The notes: a model not told the origin generated them from the letters alone. Positions 1 through 7,509 are shown, numbered from the stretch's first letter. The stretch: DNA of 14,173 nt from Bacillota bacterium (GCA_023420245.1 JAEZWL010000176.1:1-14173), one strand, 5' to 3'. Program-made: numbers and translations.

Positions 1-76
1 CCAGAACAACTCCGTATTTTTCCTTTATGTATTCATAAACGACTGTTCCGATCAGGATATGATTCCTGCTGTTCAT
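1..76 (-). CDS. 5' end of an unidentified gene (possibly zinc-dependent phospholipase C-like)
   Basis: Only the first 25 codons lie in the window; the gene continues past the left edge. It starts with ATG at 74-76 on the reverse strand, and a GGAGG lies about 12 nt upstream, a slightly long spacing. The peptide begins MNSRNHILIGTVVYEY and continues into a charged Lys/Glu segment, so it reads as real coding sequence. A His at residue 6 followed by a hydrophobic helix is reminiscent of the N-terminus of bacterial zinc-dependent phospholipase C-like proteins, but 25 residues are too few to assign a family. It lies in the same direction as the RocB-like gene upstream, 97 nt away. Confidence 0.5.
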   Translation of the reverse strand, partial: MNSRNHILIGTVVYEYIKEKYGVVL

Positions 77-129
77 CGTCGCTGTAATCCTCCACGATTC
101 AAAGATTTAAAAACCACTCTTACTATATC

Positions 130-151
130 AGATTAAAAAATTTTTTAATCT
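130..151. repeat. 22-bp perfect AT-rich palindrome
   Basis: AGATTAAAAAA is followed directly by its reverse complement. It lies just after the stop of the RocB-like gene and before the next minus-strand gene. It could act as a weak intrinsic terminator, because the right arm is itself a T-run, or as a protein site. There is no GC-rich stem, so terminator function is doubtful. A TATAGT on the reverse strand at 122-127 could be a -10 for the edge gene, but no good -35 is visible. Confidence 0.4.
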
Positions 152-173
152 TTTAAACGTATATCCAAATCTT

Positions 174-1850
174 TCATTCAACACATGAAGAAGGACTTGA
201 TTTATCCGGGCGGTATAGCAGATGCTTTACCGTATCCCAAAGAATCGGCGCGGCCTTCTCCATTGAATAGGACAGGCAGAGGCGTTCCGTAAAACGGTGT
301 GCATCCTTGCCTAAAGGGCCAAAATTCAGGAACGGAATCTGAAGCCCGGCAATTTCTTGGAGCGGGATATGGTAACCCGCGTCCCAAACAGGAAAATTCT
401 GTACCAGCTCATCCATATCCAGCTTTTCCGGCAGACCGAGGTAGCTCATATCGGACAAACCGAGAAAATACGGCTCGATTTTAATCTCTTCCCGATAGGT
501 GTTCTTTGCAATTTCGGCTATATACCGGCTCAGCTCCCGGATGGGACTGTCCTGCGGCAATTCGCCGGAATGCGGATAAAACGGCGGGGCAAAGAATACG
601 ATAACCATTGGGTCGCGGTACGGGCAAAACTGATGCACCTCCCGAACAATTTCGACTGAAAATTCACGCAGGTCTCCGTATCGGTTCCGCGTACCATGGC
701 TCTGGACAAAAACCTCCATATGCTTTTCAAACCTTGAGCCTTCCGCCTCCCGGCACCACTGCCAAAGCTGCCTAAAAGTGACCACCTTCACCTGCCGGGC
801 AGGCACAGACGCAGCTTCTCCTGTTCGCTCAAACCGCTTTTCCGCCATTTTTTGAAGATCGGTTATCACCTCTTCAAAGGCATCCCGCGCCGCGGCAACC
901 AGTTTTTGCATAACCTCATCGGGAGTACTGGTTAGCGTCATGAAATTAAAATAGGTATACGCCGCGACCGGAGACTGTACGGAATACGCCCTTTTCATAT
1001 CCGACTGCTTCAGGCAGACGGGCGGCGGAACGGCAACGCCGCAGGAAACATCCGAAAAATCGGAATTCGCGTCAAGCCTTTCGATAATTTTTGCGGTCAG
1101 ACGGTTCGGGTTCAACCCCGAAAGCGGCTCGCAGGCGTGGGTTTCCTTACCGACACAATAAAACACCGGAAGAAGCTTCCCCACCGTTCCGGTATACAGA
1201 TATTTCGTCCGATCTCCCGGATACTTTGGAAAATGCGGCTCGGAAACGAGGCAGCAGAGATATTCCAGCCCCTGCTCCTTTTGAAAGGAGGATAAATATT
1301 CCACAGCGGCAAGCATTCCGGCGGAATTCGCCTCTTCATCCGGTACAGACAGAAACAGAATATTTCCTTCAAAGTGCTCCAGCTCGATCGTCATCTGCGT
1401 TATAATTTCCAAATATGCCGCAATCCCGAACTTCATATCCATAACGCCGCGCCCGAACAGGTAATCGCCGGATTCCAAATCCCCGGCGGCTTCGCGGGGG
1501 AGGCTTCTTTCAGGATGCTCCTTCAAAAATCGCGTATAGGCAGGCGGGTCAAACGCCAGTTCCTTTTGCATCCCAAATTCTTCCACACCGACCACGTCAA
1601 AATGGCTGAGCAGGATCACGGTTTTCGGGCTTTCCAACCCACCCCTCAGAAAAGCGGAAACAAAGCTGCGTGAGTATTTATCCCCCGGGATGTGATGATT
1701 CCGTATCCATTCAGGATGCTCCTGAAAATACGGGCTGCGCCGGAGCATCTCTCCTATTTTATCCGCCATCACCCGCTCTCCATCCGTTTCCGAAACACTC
1801 GGAATTCCGCAAAGCTCGAGCAAATTGCGAAGAATCCTGTCTTTGTTCAT
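174..1850 (-). CDS. rocB: RocB-like M20-family metallohydrolase
   Basis: A 558-residue zinc-type hydrolase of the M20/M28 fold that resembles arginine-utilisation protein RocB, a cytoplasmic family of about 540-570 residues whose exact substrate is not firmly established. Visible metal-site motifs are SHFDVVG (His83, Asp85), GRGVMDMKFG (bridging Asp138), the catalytic pair in PDEEANSAG (Glu172-Glu173), SEPH (Glu204) and a late GKDAHRF (His518). The order and spacing match a complete M20 enzyme with a large inserted lid domain. The start is the ATG at 1848-1850, which has GGGGG six nt upstream. An in-frame ATG 24 nt earlier has no ribosome site and would fall about 5 nt from the predicted transcript start. 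It stands alone, with no rocA, rocD, rocF or amino-acid transporter beside it, so a role in arginine breakdown is not supported by context. It is divergent from the DUF4342 operon. Confidence 0.85.
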   Translation of the reverse strand: MNKDRILRNLLELCGIPSVSETDGERVMADKIGEMLRRSPYFQEHPEWIRNHHIPGDKYSRSFVSAFLRGGLESPKTVILLSHFDVVGVEEFGMQKELAFDPPAYTRFLKEHPERSLPREAAGDLESGDYLFGRGVMDMKFGIAAYLEIITQMTIELEHFEGNILFLSVPDEEANSAGMLAAVEYLSSFQKEQGLEYLCCLVSEPHFPKYPGDRTKYLYTGTVGKLLPVFYCVGKETHACEPLSGLNPNRLTAKIIERLDANSDFSDVSCGVAVPPPVCLKQSDMKRAYSVQSPVAAYTYFNFMTLTSTPDEVMQKLVAAARDAFEEVITDLQKMAEKRFERTGEAASVPARQVKVVTFRQLWQWCREAEGSRFEKHMEVFVQSHGTRNRYGDLREFSVEIVREVHQFCPYRDPMVIVFFAPPFYPHSGELPQDSPIRELSRYIAEIAKNTYREEIKIEPYFLGLSDMSYLGLPEKLDMDELVQNFPVWDAGYHIPLQEIAGLQIPFLNFGPLGKDAHRFTERLCLSYSMEKAAPILWDTVKHLLYRPDKSSPSSCVE

Positions 1851-1885
1851 TAAAATCCCCCGATTGCAAATCATGTATTTTTTAC

Positions 1886-1894
1886 ATTATAACA
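1886..1894 (-). promoter_or_regulatory. Extended -10 promoter for the RocB-like gene
   Basis: On the reverse strand this reads TGTTATAAT, a TGn extension plus a perfect -10. The -35 position about 17 nt upstream is poor (GAATGT), as is common for extended -10 promoters. Transcription would begin near 1879, giving a leader of about 28 nt before the chosen ATG. Confidence 0.55.
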
Positions 1895-1905
1895 CGGATT
1901 TCAAC

Positions 1906-1973
1906 AAAACATTCTGCTTCGTTTTATTTTGCCTCAATATTGAAATCGTGCAGGCAATGCGTTAGAATGTTTT
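1906..1973. repeat. Nested inverted repeats between divergent promoters
   Basis: The outer arms AAAACATTCT (1906-1915) and AGAATGTTTT (1964-1973) are perfect 10-bp complements. Inside them, TTGCCT (1929-1934) pairs with AGGCAA (1952-1957). The element lies upstream of both the RocB promoter and the DUF4342 promoter. It has a terminator-like T-run at the right end but no transcript is known to enter it. No flanking target duplication is visible, so a mobile origin is not supported. Confidence 0.45.
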
Positions 1974-1998
1974 TAATATGATTTTAATTTTTCGTAAA

Positions 1999-2026
1999 TT
2001 GTCTTTAAAGTCTTTTTTGTTAAGAT
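1999..2026 (+). promoter_or_regulatory. Candidate promoter of the DUF4342-RR-HK operon
   Basis: TTGTCT (1999-2004), a 16-nt spacer and TAAGAT (2021-2026) form a moderate sigma-A match. It is about 60 nt upstream of the first start codon and no better candidate lies closer. Confidence 0.45.
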
Positions 2027-2087
2027 ACATTCATAGTAAACGCAGAAAACCTGCAAACATGATTTACAACAAAAAGGAGATTTGATT

Positions 2088-2654
2088 ATGACAACATTAG
2101 AACAGGTGGAAAAACTCCGCGATAAGGCAAACGTAAGCTATGATGAGGCACGAGCGGCACTGGACGCGGCAAACGGAGATTTGCTGGAGGCCCTGATCCT
2201 GCTGGAAAAGCAGGGTAAGGTAACCGCACCCGAGGGCGGCGGTTATTACAGCAGTGAAAAACAACCTCCCTGCGCAAGCACAAATCCCGGCCCGAATAAC
2301 CAGTATTGGGAACAACCGCCTTATAGGAATTACAACAACGGCGAGAGCTTTGCCTCTATGATGAAGCGATTTGGGCGTTTCTGCCTGAAAATCCTTCAAA
2401 AAGGCAATGCCAATTCCTTTGAAGTGCTGAGGGGAACGGAGAGCAAAGCCTCCATGCCGATTACCGCTCTTGTACTTCTGATTATTTTCCTGTTCTGGGT
2501 AACCATACCGCTGCTGGTAATCGGGCTGTTTTTGGGGTTCCGTTACCGTTTTGTGGGTCCTGATTTCGGTGCCGACCCTGTAAACCACGCGATGGAAAGC
2601 GCGGCCAACGCGGCAGAGAGCCTGAAAAACTCTTTGAACAGCTGCGACAAATAA
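2088..2654 (+). CDS. UBA/TS-N-like and DUF4342 membrane protein
   Basis: A 188-residue protein. Residues 1-42 form a helical UBA-like domain that closely resembles the N-terminal domain of elongation factor Ts, with the ANGD-LLEA pattern. A Gly/Pro/Asn/Tyr-rich linker follows (about 48-88). The C-terminal part (about 95-160) is DUF4342-like, with one long hydrophobic stretch (124-150) broken by a Pro and ending in FRYRF. A helical Ala/Asn-rich tail closes it. The start is the ATG at 2088, eight nt after AAGGAG; a TTG six nt earlier is too close to that site. It is first in an operon, 23 nt before a response regulator, which suggests it is a partner or target of the two-component system. The biochemical function of DUF4342 is not known. 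The protein probably sits in the inner membrane with its UBA-like domain in the cytoplasm. Confidence 0.75.
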   Translation: MTTLEQVEKLRDKANVSYDEARAALDAANGDLLEALILLEKQGKVTAPEGGGYYSSEKQPPCASTNPGPNNQYWEQPPYRNYNNGESFASMMKRFGRFCLKILQKGNANSFEVLRGTESKASMPITALVLLIIFLFWVTIPLLVIGLFLGFRYRFVGPDFGADPVNHAMESAANAAESLKNSLNSCDK

Positions 2655-2677
2655 TTTTTAGAACGGCAGGGTGTTTC

Positions 2678-3358
2678 ATGAGCACAAAGATACTGATCGT
2701 AGAGGATGAAGAAAAAATAGCCCGATTTATCGAATTGGAGCTTGGCTACGAAGGCTATGCCGTAACAAAGGCTTTTGATGGAAGAAGTGGATTGGAACTC
2801 GCCGAAACCGGCGGGTTCGATCTCATTTTACTGGATATTATGCTGCCGCAGCTGAGCGGCATGGAGGTTCTGCGCCGTATCCGCCGAACCTCACAGGTTC
2901 CTGTGATTATGCTGACGGCCAGGGACAGTGTGACAGACAAGGTATTCGGGCTGGACAGCGGCGCGAGCGATTATATCACCAAGCCCTTTGCGATCGAAGA
3001 GCTGCTTGCCCGTATCCGCACCGCTTTGCGAAAAACAGTTTCAGCGGAACAGGAACCGGCGCTTTCCTGCTGCGGTGTTGTTCTCGATATCGGGCGGCGC
3101 ACGGTTGCCTGCAAGGGCAGTCACATCGACCTGACAAAGAAGGAGTTTGATCTGCTGCAATACCTGATGAAAAACAAGGGACTGGTCATGTCACGCGATA
3201 CCTTACTGGAAAATGTCTGGGACTTTGACTTTACCGGAGAAACCAACGCGGTTGATGTATATATCCGCTTTCTCCGCAGCAAGATTGATGATGTGTTTGG
3301 AATTAAACTGATACAAACCGTACGGGGAGTTGGGTATGTGATTAAGGATGAAGAATGA
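2678..3358 (+). CDS. OmpR/PhoB-family response regulator
   Basis: A 226-residue DNA-binding response regulator of normal family length. The receiver domain (1-118) has the acidic pair Asp10-Glu11, the phosphorylated Asp53 in LLDIMLP, Thr80 and Lys102 in TKPF, so all switch residues are present. The C-terminal winged-helix domain (about 128-224) shows LTKKEFDLLQYLMKN and the typical ending QTVRGVGYVIK. An AGGG lies six nt before the ATG. Its stop overlaps the start of the kinase gene by 11 nt, pointing to translational coupling and a cognate pair. Sequence style is closest to ArlR/CssR-type regulators. Targets cannot be named; self-regulation of the operon is plausible but no direct-repeat operator was identified. 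Confidence 0.93.
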   Translation: MSTKILIVEDEEKIARFIELELGYEGYAVTKAFDGRSGLELAETGGFDLILLDIMLPQLSGMEVLRRIRRTSQVPVIMLTARDSVTDKVFGLDSGASDYITKPFAIEELLARIRTALRKTVSAEQEPALSCCGVVLDIGRRTVACKGSHIDLTKKEFDLLQYLMKNKGLVMSRDTLLENVWDFDFTGETNAVDVYIRFLRSKIDDVFGIKLIQTVRGVGYVIKDEE

Positions 3359-4841
3359 AACGGCACAAAGCCATTCCGACAGCCTTGGAAACCGGATTAG
3401 ATTTTCTATCGTATTAAAACTGAACGCCAAACTGGTTCTGCGTACGGTTTCCACTTTTCTCAGCTTGAATATTATTCTTTGCGTCCTTTTCATTTCCGGC
3501 TTCGTTATCCATTCAGAGCGGCGCGCGGCAAGCACCGCAACTGTTTTGAAAGAGACCGAACCGCTTTCTGAAAGAGATAGCGCACTTTTGAAAATTGCCG
3601 GATGTGAGGTTCTTCCCGTTACAGAGAAGCCAAAAGGGATTGAAATTCCCGGTTTTTTGCAGCCCTATTTTCCCGAGCTGACGCGAGCGGAAATCCGGAA
3701 ATTTGATTTTCCAAAAACGGAAGGGCTTTATTTCTGGCAGTATTGGGAAAGAGCCTCCTATCAGGTAACAGCAGAGGTCAACGGAAAAACCTATCTGGTT
3801 TCCGTTACGGCGGAGCAGGAATTAACCACTGCCCTGCATTGCTTCGCTGTTTTGTGCCTCCTACAGTTGTTTATGATCTTGAGAAGCATATCAAAAGGAG
3901 CGCAATCAATCCGAAGCACACTTCATCCGATTGAAGAGCTTGCCCAAGCCGCCAGAAGCCTCAACGAAGCCGGCACCTTCACACCGGAGGAGCTGGAAGC
4001 CCTTGCGGGCAAGCTGGACGGTATTAACGCCGCCAGACTCGACACCAGGATTCCGGTCGGCGACACGCAGAACGAGCTGAAAACGCTCGCTTCCGCGATT
4101 AACGGAATGCTCGATCGAATCAATGAATCCTACCGCTCGCAGGTACGCTTCGTGTCGGACGCCTCTCATGAGCTTCGCACGCCGATTTCCGTCATTCAGG
4201 GCTACGCGAATCTATTGGACCGCTGGGGCAAAAATGATGAAAAAACGCTGCAGGAGTCCATTAGTGCGATCAAGGAAGAAACTGCCAACATGAAAAATCT
4301 CGTGGAAAAGCTTCTGTTCCTCGCGCGCGGCGATAACAACACCATGAAGCTTCAAATTGAGAAATTCGACCTCTACGATCTGGCGCAGGAGGTCTTTAAG
4401 GAAACGCAGATGATCGACAGCGGTCACGAATACCGATCCGATATCTCTCACGTATTCCTTAACGCGGATCAGAGCCTGATAAAGCAGACGATGCGTATCC
4501 TGATTGACAACGCCATAAAATATTCTCCTGCCGGAAAGCAAATCTCCATCTCCGTATTCCGCGAGAACAATTTTGCCCGTCTTACCGTTCAGGATGAAGG
4601 AATCGGCATCCCTGCGGAAGCGCTTCCGCAGATTTTTGAACGCTTCTACCGCGCGGATGAATCCCGTGCCCGCACCACAGGCGGCAACGGGCTGGGTCTT
4701 TCCATCGCGAAATGGATTACTGAACGGCACGGCGGCCATATGGAGGTCTTGAGCAGGGAAGACTTCGGTACCAGAATTTCAATCTTACTGCCCGCCTTTA
4801 CGCAGATAGAGCCCGAAACCAATGAAATAATAAAATTATGA
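3348..4841 (+). CDS. HAMP sensor histidine kinase
   Basis: A 497-residue membrane kinase. A first transmembrane helix (about 34-55) and a second (about 161-180) enclose an extracellular domain of about 105 residues with no recognised fold. HAMP and linker run to about 262. The HisKA box SHELRTP places the phosphorylated His at 274. The ATPase domain has an N box with Asn388, a G1 box DEGIGIP (416-422), an F box FERFYRAD and a G2 box GGNGLGLS (445-452), all intact. The start overlaps the response-regulator stop by 11 nt and has only a weak ribosome site, consistent with coupled translation. It resembles the ArlS group of Firmicutes kinases. The signal is unknown. Context suggests it senses an envelope cue that involves the DUF4342 membrane protein (inference). 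Confidence 0.92.
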   Translation: MKNETAQSHSDSLGNRIRFSIVLKLNAKLVLRTVSTFLSLNIILCVLFISGFVIHSERRAASTATVLKETEPLSERDSALLKIAGCEVLPVTEKPKGIEIPGFLQPYFPELTRAEIRKFDFPKTEGLYFWQYWERASYQVTAEVNGKTYLVSVTAEQELTTALHCFAVLCLLQLFMILRSISKGAQSIRSTLHPIEELAQAARSLNEAGTFTPEELEALAGKLDGINAARLDTRIPVGDTQNELKTLASAINGMLDRINESYRSQVRFVSDASHELRTPISVIQGYANLLDRWGKNDEKTLQESISAIKEETANMKNLVEKLLFLARGDNNTMKLQIEKFDLYDLAQEVFKETQMIDSGHEYRSDISHVFLNADQSLIKQTMRILIDNAIKYSPAGKQISISVFRENNFARLTVQDEGIGIPAEALPQIFERFYRADESRARTTGGNGLGLSIAKWITERHGGHMEVLSREDFGTRISILLPAFTQIEPETNEIIKL

Positions 4842-4859
4842 CATTTTCTCTCAAATTCC

Positions 4860-4887
4860 TTGCTATTTCCGGAAAATTATGTATAAT
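4860..4887 (+). promoter_or_regulatory. Promoter of the uracil permease gene
   Basis: TTGCTA (4860-4865), a 16-nt spacer and a perfect TATAAT (4882-4887). Transcription would start near 4894, giving a leader of about 73 nt. No terminator is visible between the kinase stop and this promoter, so read-through from the upstream operon is also possible. Confidence 0.65.
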
Positions 4888-4905
4888 TAGAGCGTTTAGC
4901 TTAAA

Positions 4906-4932
4906 TTCATCAATTGGGAATTGATTGATGAA
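4906..4932 (+). repeat. Inverted repeat in the uracil permease leader
   Basis: TTCATCAAT (4906-4914) and ATTGATGAA (4924-4932) are perfect 9-bp complements with a 9-nt spacer; an alternative inner pairing CAATT-GGG-AATTG overlaps it. It lies about 12 nt downstream of the predicted transcript start. It could be a repressor site or an mRNA hairpin. It does not look like a PyrR-binding loop, and there is no T-run to make it an attenuator. Confidence 0.4.
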
Positions 4933-4966
4933 CCGGAAAAACAAAATATGAGATTGAGGTGTCGTT

Positions 4967-6244
4967 ATGCAGAGAGAAATCATCCAGGTAGAGCAAAAGG
5001 TTCCTTTCCTAAAAAGTATCCCGCTCAGTCTGCAGCACATGTTCGCAATGTTTGGCGCGTCCGTCATCGTCCCGCTGACCTTTGGAATCAGTCCCGCGGT
5101 CGTGCTGTTGATGAACGGCATCGGCACATTGTTGTTCATTCTGATTACAAAAGGAAAAGCTCCCGCCTATTTGGGCTCCAGCTTCGCGTTTATCGCGCCG
5201 GTTCTGCTGATTATTGATAAGAATTCTTCCATGAATTATCAATACGCTTTAGGCGGTTTTATAGCAGCCGGCGCTGTTTTCTGCCTTGTCGCGTTTATTA
5301 TCAAGTTTTTCGGCGTAAAATGGATTGACACGCTCCTTCCCCCGGCCGCTATGGGCGCGGTGGTTGCGCTGATCGGTCTGGAGCTCGCCGGAACGGCGGC
5401 GCAGAGCGGCGGAATCGTAATTACGAATGCCGCAAAAAGCATTAACCCCAACAATGTCATCGTCTTTGTCGTAACACTGGCGGTAGCCATTTTCGGAAAC
5501 GTCATGTTCCGGAAATTTCTGGCGGTTATCCCGCTGCTGATCGCAATTATTGTCGGCTATGTCCTTGCCTTTGCGCTCGGTCTTGTTGATTTTACGGCGG
5601 TGCATCAGGCTTCCTGGTTTTCCCTGCCCAACTTCTCCACTCCGATATTCGACCTGAATGCAATCAGCATTATCATCCCCGCCTCTCTGGTGGTTATTTC
5701 AGAACATATCGGTCACCAGCTTGTAACCAGCAAAATTGTGAACCGCGACCTGATCAAGGATCCCGGGCTACACAGAACCCTGCTGGCGGATGGCGTCTCC
5801 ACCATGCTTTCCGGCTTCTGCGGCTCGGTTCCAACCACTACATACGGTGAAAACATCGGTGTTATGGCGATTACGAGAGTTTACAGCGTGCAGGTCATCG
5901 GCGGTGCGGCAATCATTTCGATTTTGGTCGCCTTTATCGGCAAAATCACCGCCCTGATTCAGACGATTCCCGGCCCGGTCATCGGCGGCGTAAGCTTCCT
6001 GCTTTACGGCATGATCGCCGCTTCCGGCATCCGGCTTCTCGTGGAATCCAAAGTGGATTACAGCCGCTCCCGCAACCTTTGCTTAACGTCCGTTGTGTTT
6101 ATCACCGGTCTAAGCGGCGTTTCCATTCCGATTGGCGCGGTTGAGCTAAAGGGCATGGCGCTCGCTACCATCGTCGGTATGGTTTTAAGCCTGATTTTCT
6201 ACCTGATCGATCATTTCCATCTTGCAAACGACTACGAAGAATAA
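4967..6244 (+). CDS. uraA: Uracil permease (NCS2 family)
   Basis: A 425-residue inner-membrane transporter of the nucleobase:cation symporter-2 family, which brings uracil in with protons for pyrimidine salvage. The sequence is almost entirely hydrophobic and fits the 14-segment UraA fold. Family marks include SLQHMFAMFGASVIVPL near residue 21, the substrate-site Glu246 in SEHIGHQ, and the signature TTYGENIGVMAITRVYS with Glu295 and Asn296. Length equals that of UraA/PyrP proteins. The ATG has GAGGTG five nt upstream. It is a single-gene unit with its own promoter, a leader inverted repeat and a strong terminator directly after the stop; no pyr genes are adjacent. Uracil is the likely substrate from overall similarity. 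Xanthine/uric-acid transporters of the same superfamily are less likely because of the TTTYGEN motif. Confidence 0.93.
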   Translation: MQREIIQVEQKVPFLKSIPLSLQHMFAMFGASVIVPLTFGISPAVVLLMNGIGTLLFILITKGKAPAYLGSSFAFIAPVLLIIDKNSSMNYQYALGGFIAAGAVFCLVAFIIKFFGVKWIDTLLPPAAMGAVVALIGLELAGTAAQSGGIVITNAAKSINPNNVIVFVVTLAVAIFGNVMFRKFLAVIPLLIAIIVGYVLAFALGLVDFTAVHQASWFSLPNFSTPIFDLNAISIIIPASLVVISEHIGHQLVTSKIVNRDLIKDPGLHRTLLADGVSTMLSGFCGSVPTTTYGENIGVMAITRVYSVQVIGGAAIISILVAFIGKITALIQTIPGPVIGGVSFLLYGMIAASGIRLLVESKVDYSRSRNLCLTSVVFITGLSGVSIPIGAVELKGMALATIVGMVLSLIFYLIDHFHLANDYEE

Positions 6245-6248
6245 AAGC

Positions 6249-6285
6249 AGGACACACAGAGCAGCGCTTTGTGTGTCCTTTTTTT
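6249..6285 (+). terminator. Intrinsic terminator after uraA
   Basis: The stem AGGACACACA (6249-6258) pairs perfectly with TGTGTGTCCT (6270-6279), with an 11-nt loop, and is followed by a run of seven T. Confidence 0.93.
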
Positions 6286-6648
6286 ATAGCCCCTCTGGTT
6301 TAACCGAACCCTTTCGGTCAACCCCCCCCTCCGCATAAAGCGAACAATTATTAGTAAGTTTTTATTGTTCTGTTTTAGACTGACGTAAAGGCGACATTTT
6401 TCTTGAACGCAAATTGAATTCAGTATTTTGCTTGCTTTCTGTGCGGGGAGGAAGAGAGAAACGTATTATCTCAAGCGTAAGCGGATCTTTCACTGTGTAT
6501 TTTAATACAATCAGACTTCAACTTCTCGGCATATTATACTATTTTTCGACTTTTGTTGAAATGGAATTGAAATAATTACCAAGATAAGCTATACTTTACG
6601 TAGGCAATTAGGCTGCCCGAGGAATAAATAGAAAAGTAGGAGTGGAAT
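6286..6648. other. Long non-coding stretch upstream of the REC-CheX gene
   Basis: No convincing gene was found in these 363 nt. They contain a small hairpin at 6297-6323 (ACCGAA-CCCT-TTCGGT with an outer GGTT/AACC pairing), a run of eight C at 6322-6329, a 14-bp inverted repeat TGTATT-TT-AATACA at 6496-6509, an isolated TATACT at 6535-6540, and the promoter at 6567-6595. A reverse-strand open stretch of about 43 codons (roughly 6370-6495) lacks a ribosome site and a convincing start. No known riboswitch was recognised. Confidence 0.5.
6567..6595 (+). promoter_or_regulatory. Sigma-A promoter of the REC-CheX/CheX operon
   Basis: TTGAAA (6567-6572), a 17-nt spacer and TATACT (6590-6595) are close to consensus. 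The start of transcription would be near 6602, giving a leader of about 47 nt. No sigma-28-type motility promoter was seen. Confidence 0.7.
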
Positions 6649-7509
6649 ATGAAAGAGATAAAGATTGTCGTTGTTGACGATTCGCCTTTCTCAGTCGCAA
6701 TGTTAACCAATATGCTGGGAGAAAGCGGATTTCATGTTGTCGGCAGTGCCAACTCATTGGAAGAAGCGGTAAACGCGGCGAAAACATACCACCCGGATGT
6801 TGTCACGATGGATATGACAATGCCCGGCGCAAACGGAATCGAATGTACAAAAGCGATCCATCAGGTAGACCCCACGATTAAAGTAGTAATCGTCAGCTCC
6901 ATGATGGATGAAGAAATTGTGAGAAATGCCAGAAAGGTACACATCTCCGGTTATATTCAAAAGCCTGTTGATCCCGAAGAGCTTTCCCTGCTAATCAACC
7001 GCATTATGGCGGATGAAGAGCTGTTTACCGAGCTTCAGGAACTGTATTACACCGTGTTTAAGGAAGCGCTGACCGATACATTTAATAAATTTTTCCACTC
7101 AGTCCCCGAATACACACAGGAAGACAACTCAAACCGCGAGCAGGTTTCCAGGGGTGTTTCCGTCGTTATGGGGATTATCGGAAAATATGGCGGAAGAATG
7201 ATACTGGATATGTCTTATGATACCGCAAAGAAAATAACCGATACCCTGCTGAAAAAAGATATCCAAAACAAGCAGGAAATTATAAATACTATGGCTGAGA
7301 TAGCAAACATCGTAGCCGGTAACGCCTGTTCGCTCCTGAATAAGAGCAATAAGCTTCTCGGGCTGCGCGTTGCGCCGCCTACCGTAGTTTACGGCGAATC
7401 CTTAAACATTTCCAAATCCGAGCTGGACTGCCTCGCTTCTACAAAGGCAGAATCTGTGTTTGGAGAAATTTATATGAGTATCGGCTTTAAAAGGGGCGAA
7501 TGTGAATGA
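6649..7509 (+). CDS. Response regulator fused to a CheX-like phosphatase domain
   Basis: A 286-residue cytoplasmic protein with an N-terminal CheY-like receiver (1-122) and a C-terminal CheC/CheX-type domain (about 128-282). The receiver has Asp10-Asp11, the phosphorylated Asp55 in TMDMTMPG, Ser83/Ser84 in place of the usual Thr/Ser, and Lys105 in QKPVDPEE. The CheX-like part carries MAEIANIVAGNA, with Glu217 and Asn220 in the E-x-x-N arrangement that CheX uses to remove phosphate from CheY, followed by the APPTVVYGE strand region. There is no DNA-binding or enzymatic output domain, so its role is phospho-signalling itself, with the fused domain a candidate for removing its own or a partner's phosphate (inference). 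AGGAG lies six nt before the ATG. It overlaps the next CheX gene by ATGA. No kinase, flagellar or chemoreceptor genes are adjacent. Confidence 0.88.
   Translation: MKEIKIVVVDDSPFSVAMLTNMLGESGFHVVGSANSLEEAVNAAKTYHPDVVTMDMTMPGANGIECTKAIHQVDPTIKVVIVSSMMDEEIVRNARKVHISGYIQKPVDPEELSLLINRIMADEELFTELQELYYTVFKEALTDTFNKFFHSVPEYTQEDNSNREQVSRGVSVVMGIIGKYGGRMILDMSYDTAKKITDTLLKKDIQNKQEIINTMAEIANIVAGNACSLLNKSNKLLGLRVAPPTVVYGESLNISKSELDCLASTKAESVFGEIYMSIGFKRGECE

Noticed and set aside
1851..1874. 8-codon extension of the RocB-like gene from an upstream ATG
   Set aside because: It has no ribosome site and would lie about 5 nt from the predicted transcript start; the ATG at 1850 follows GGGGG.
1906..1973. Small mobile element (MITE) bounded by the 10-bp inverted repeats
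   Set aside because: No target-site duplication and no second copy in the window; kept only as an unexplained structure.
4212..4739. Long reverse-strand open frame of 175 codons inside the histidine kinase
   Set aside because: It is antisense to the strongly conserved kinase core, lacks a ribosome site and encodes no recognisable protein.
6370..6495. Reverse-strand open stretch of about 43 codons ending in TAA near 6370
   Set aside because: It would need a GTG start with no ribosome site, and it lies in low-complexity intergenic DNA with no recognisable protein family.
6601..6648. Cyclic-di-GMP or other riboswitch in the REC-CheX leader
   Set aside because: The leader is only about 47 nt and shows none of the conserved riboswitch motifs I know; only a short GGCA/TGCC pairing is visible.
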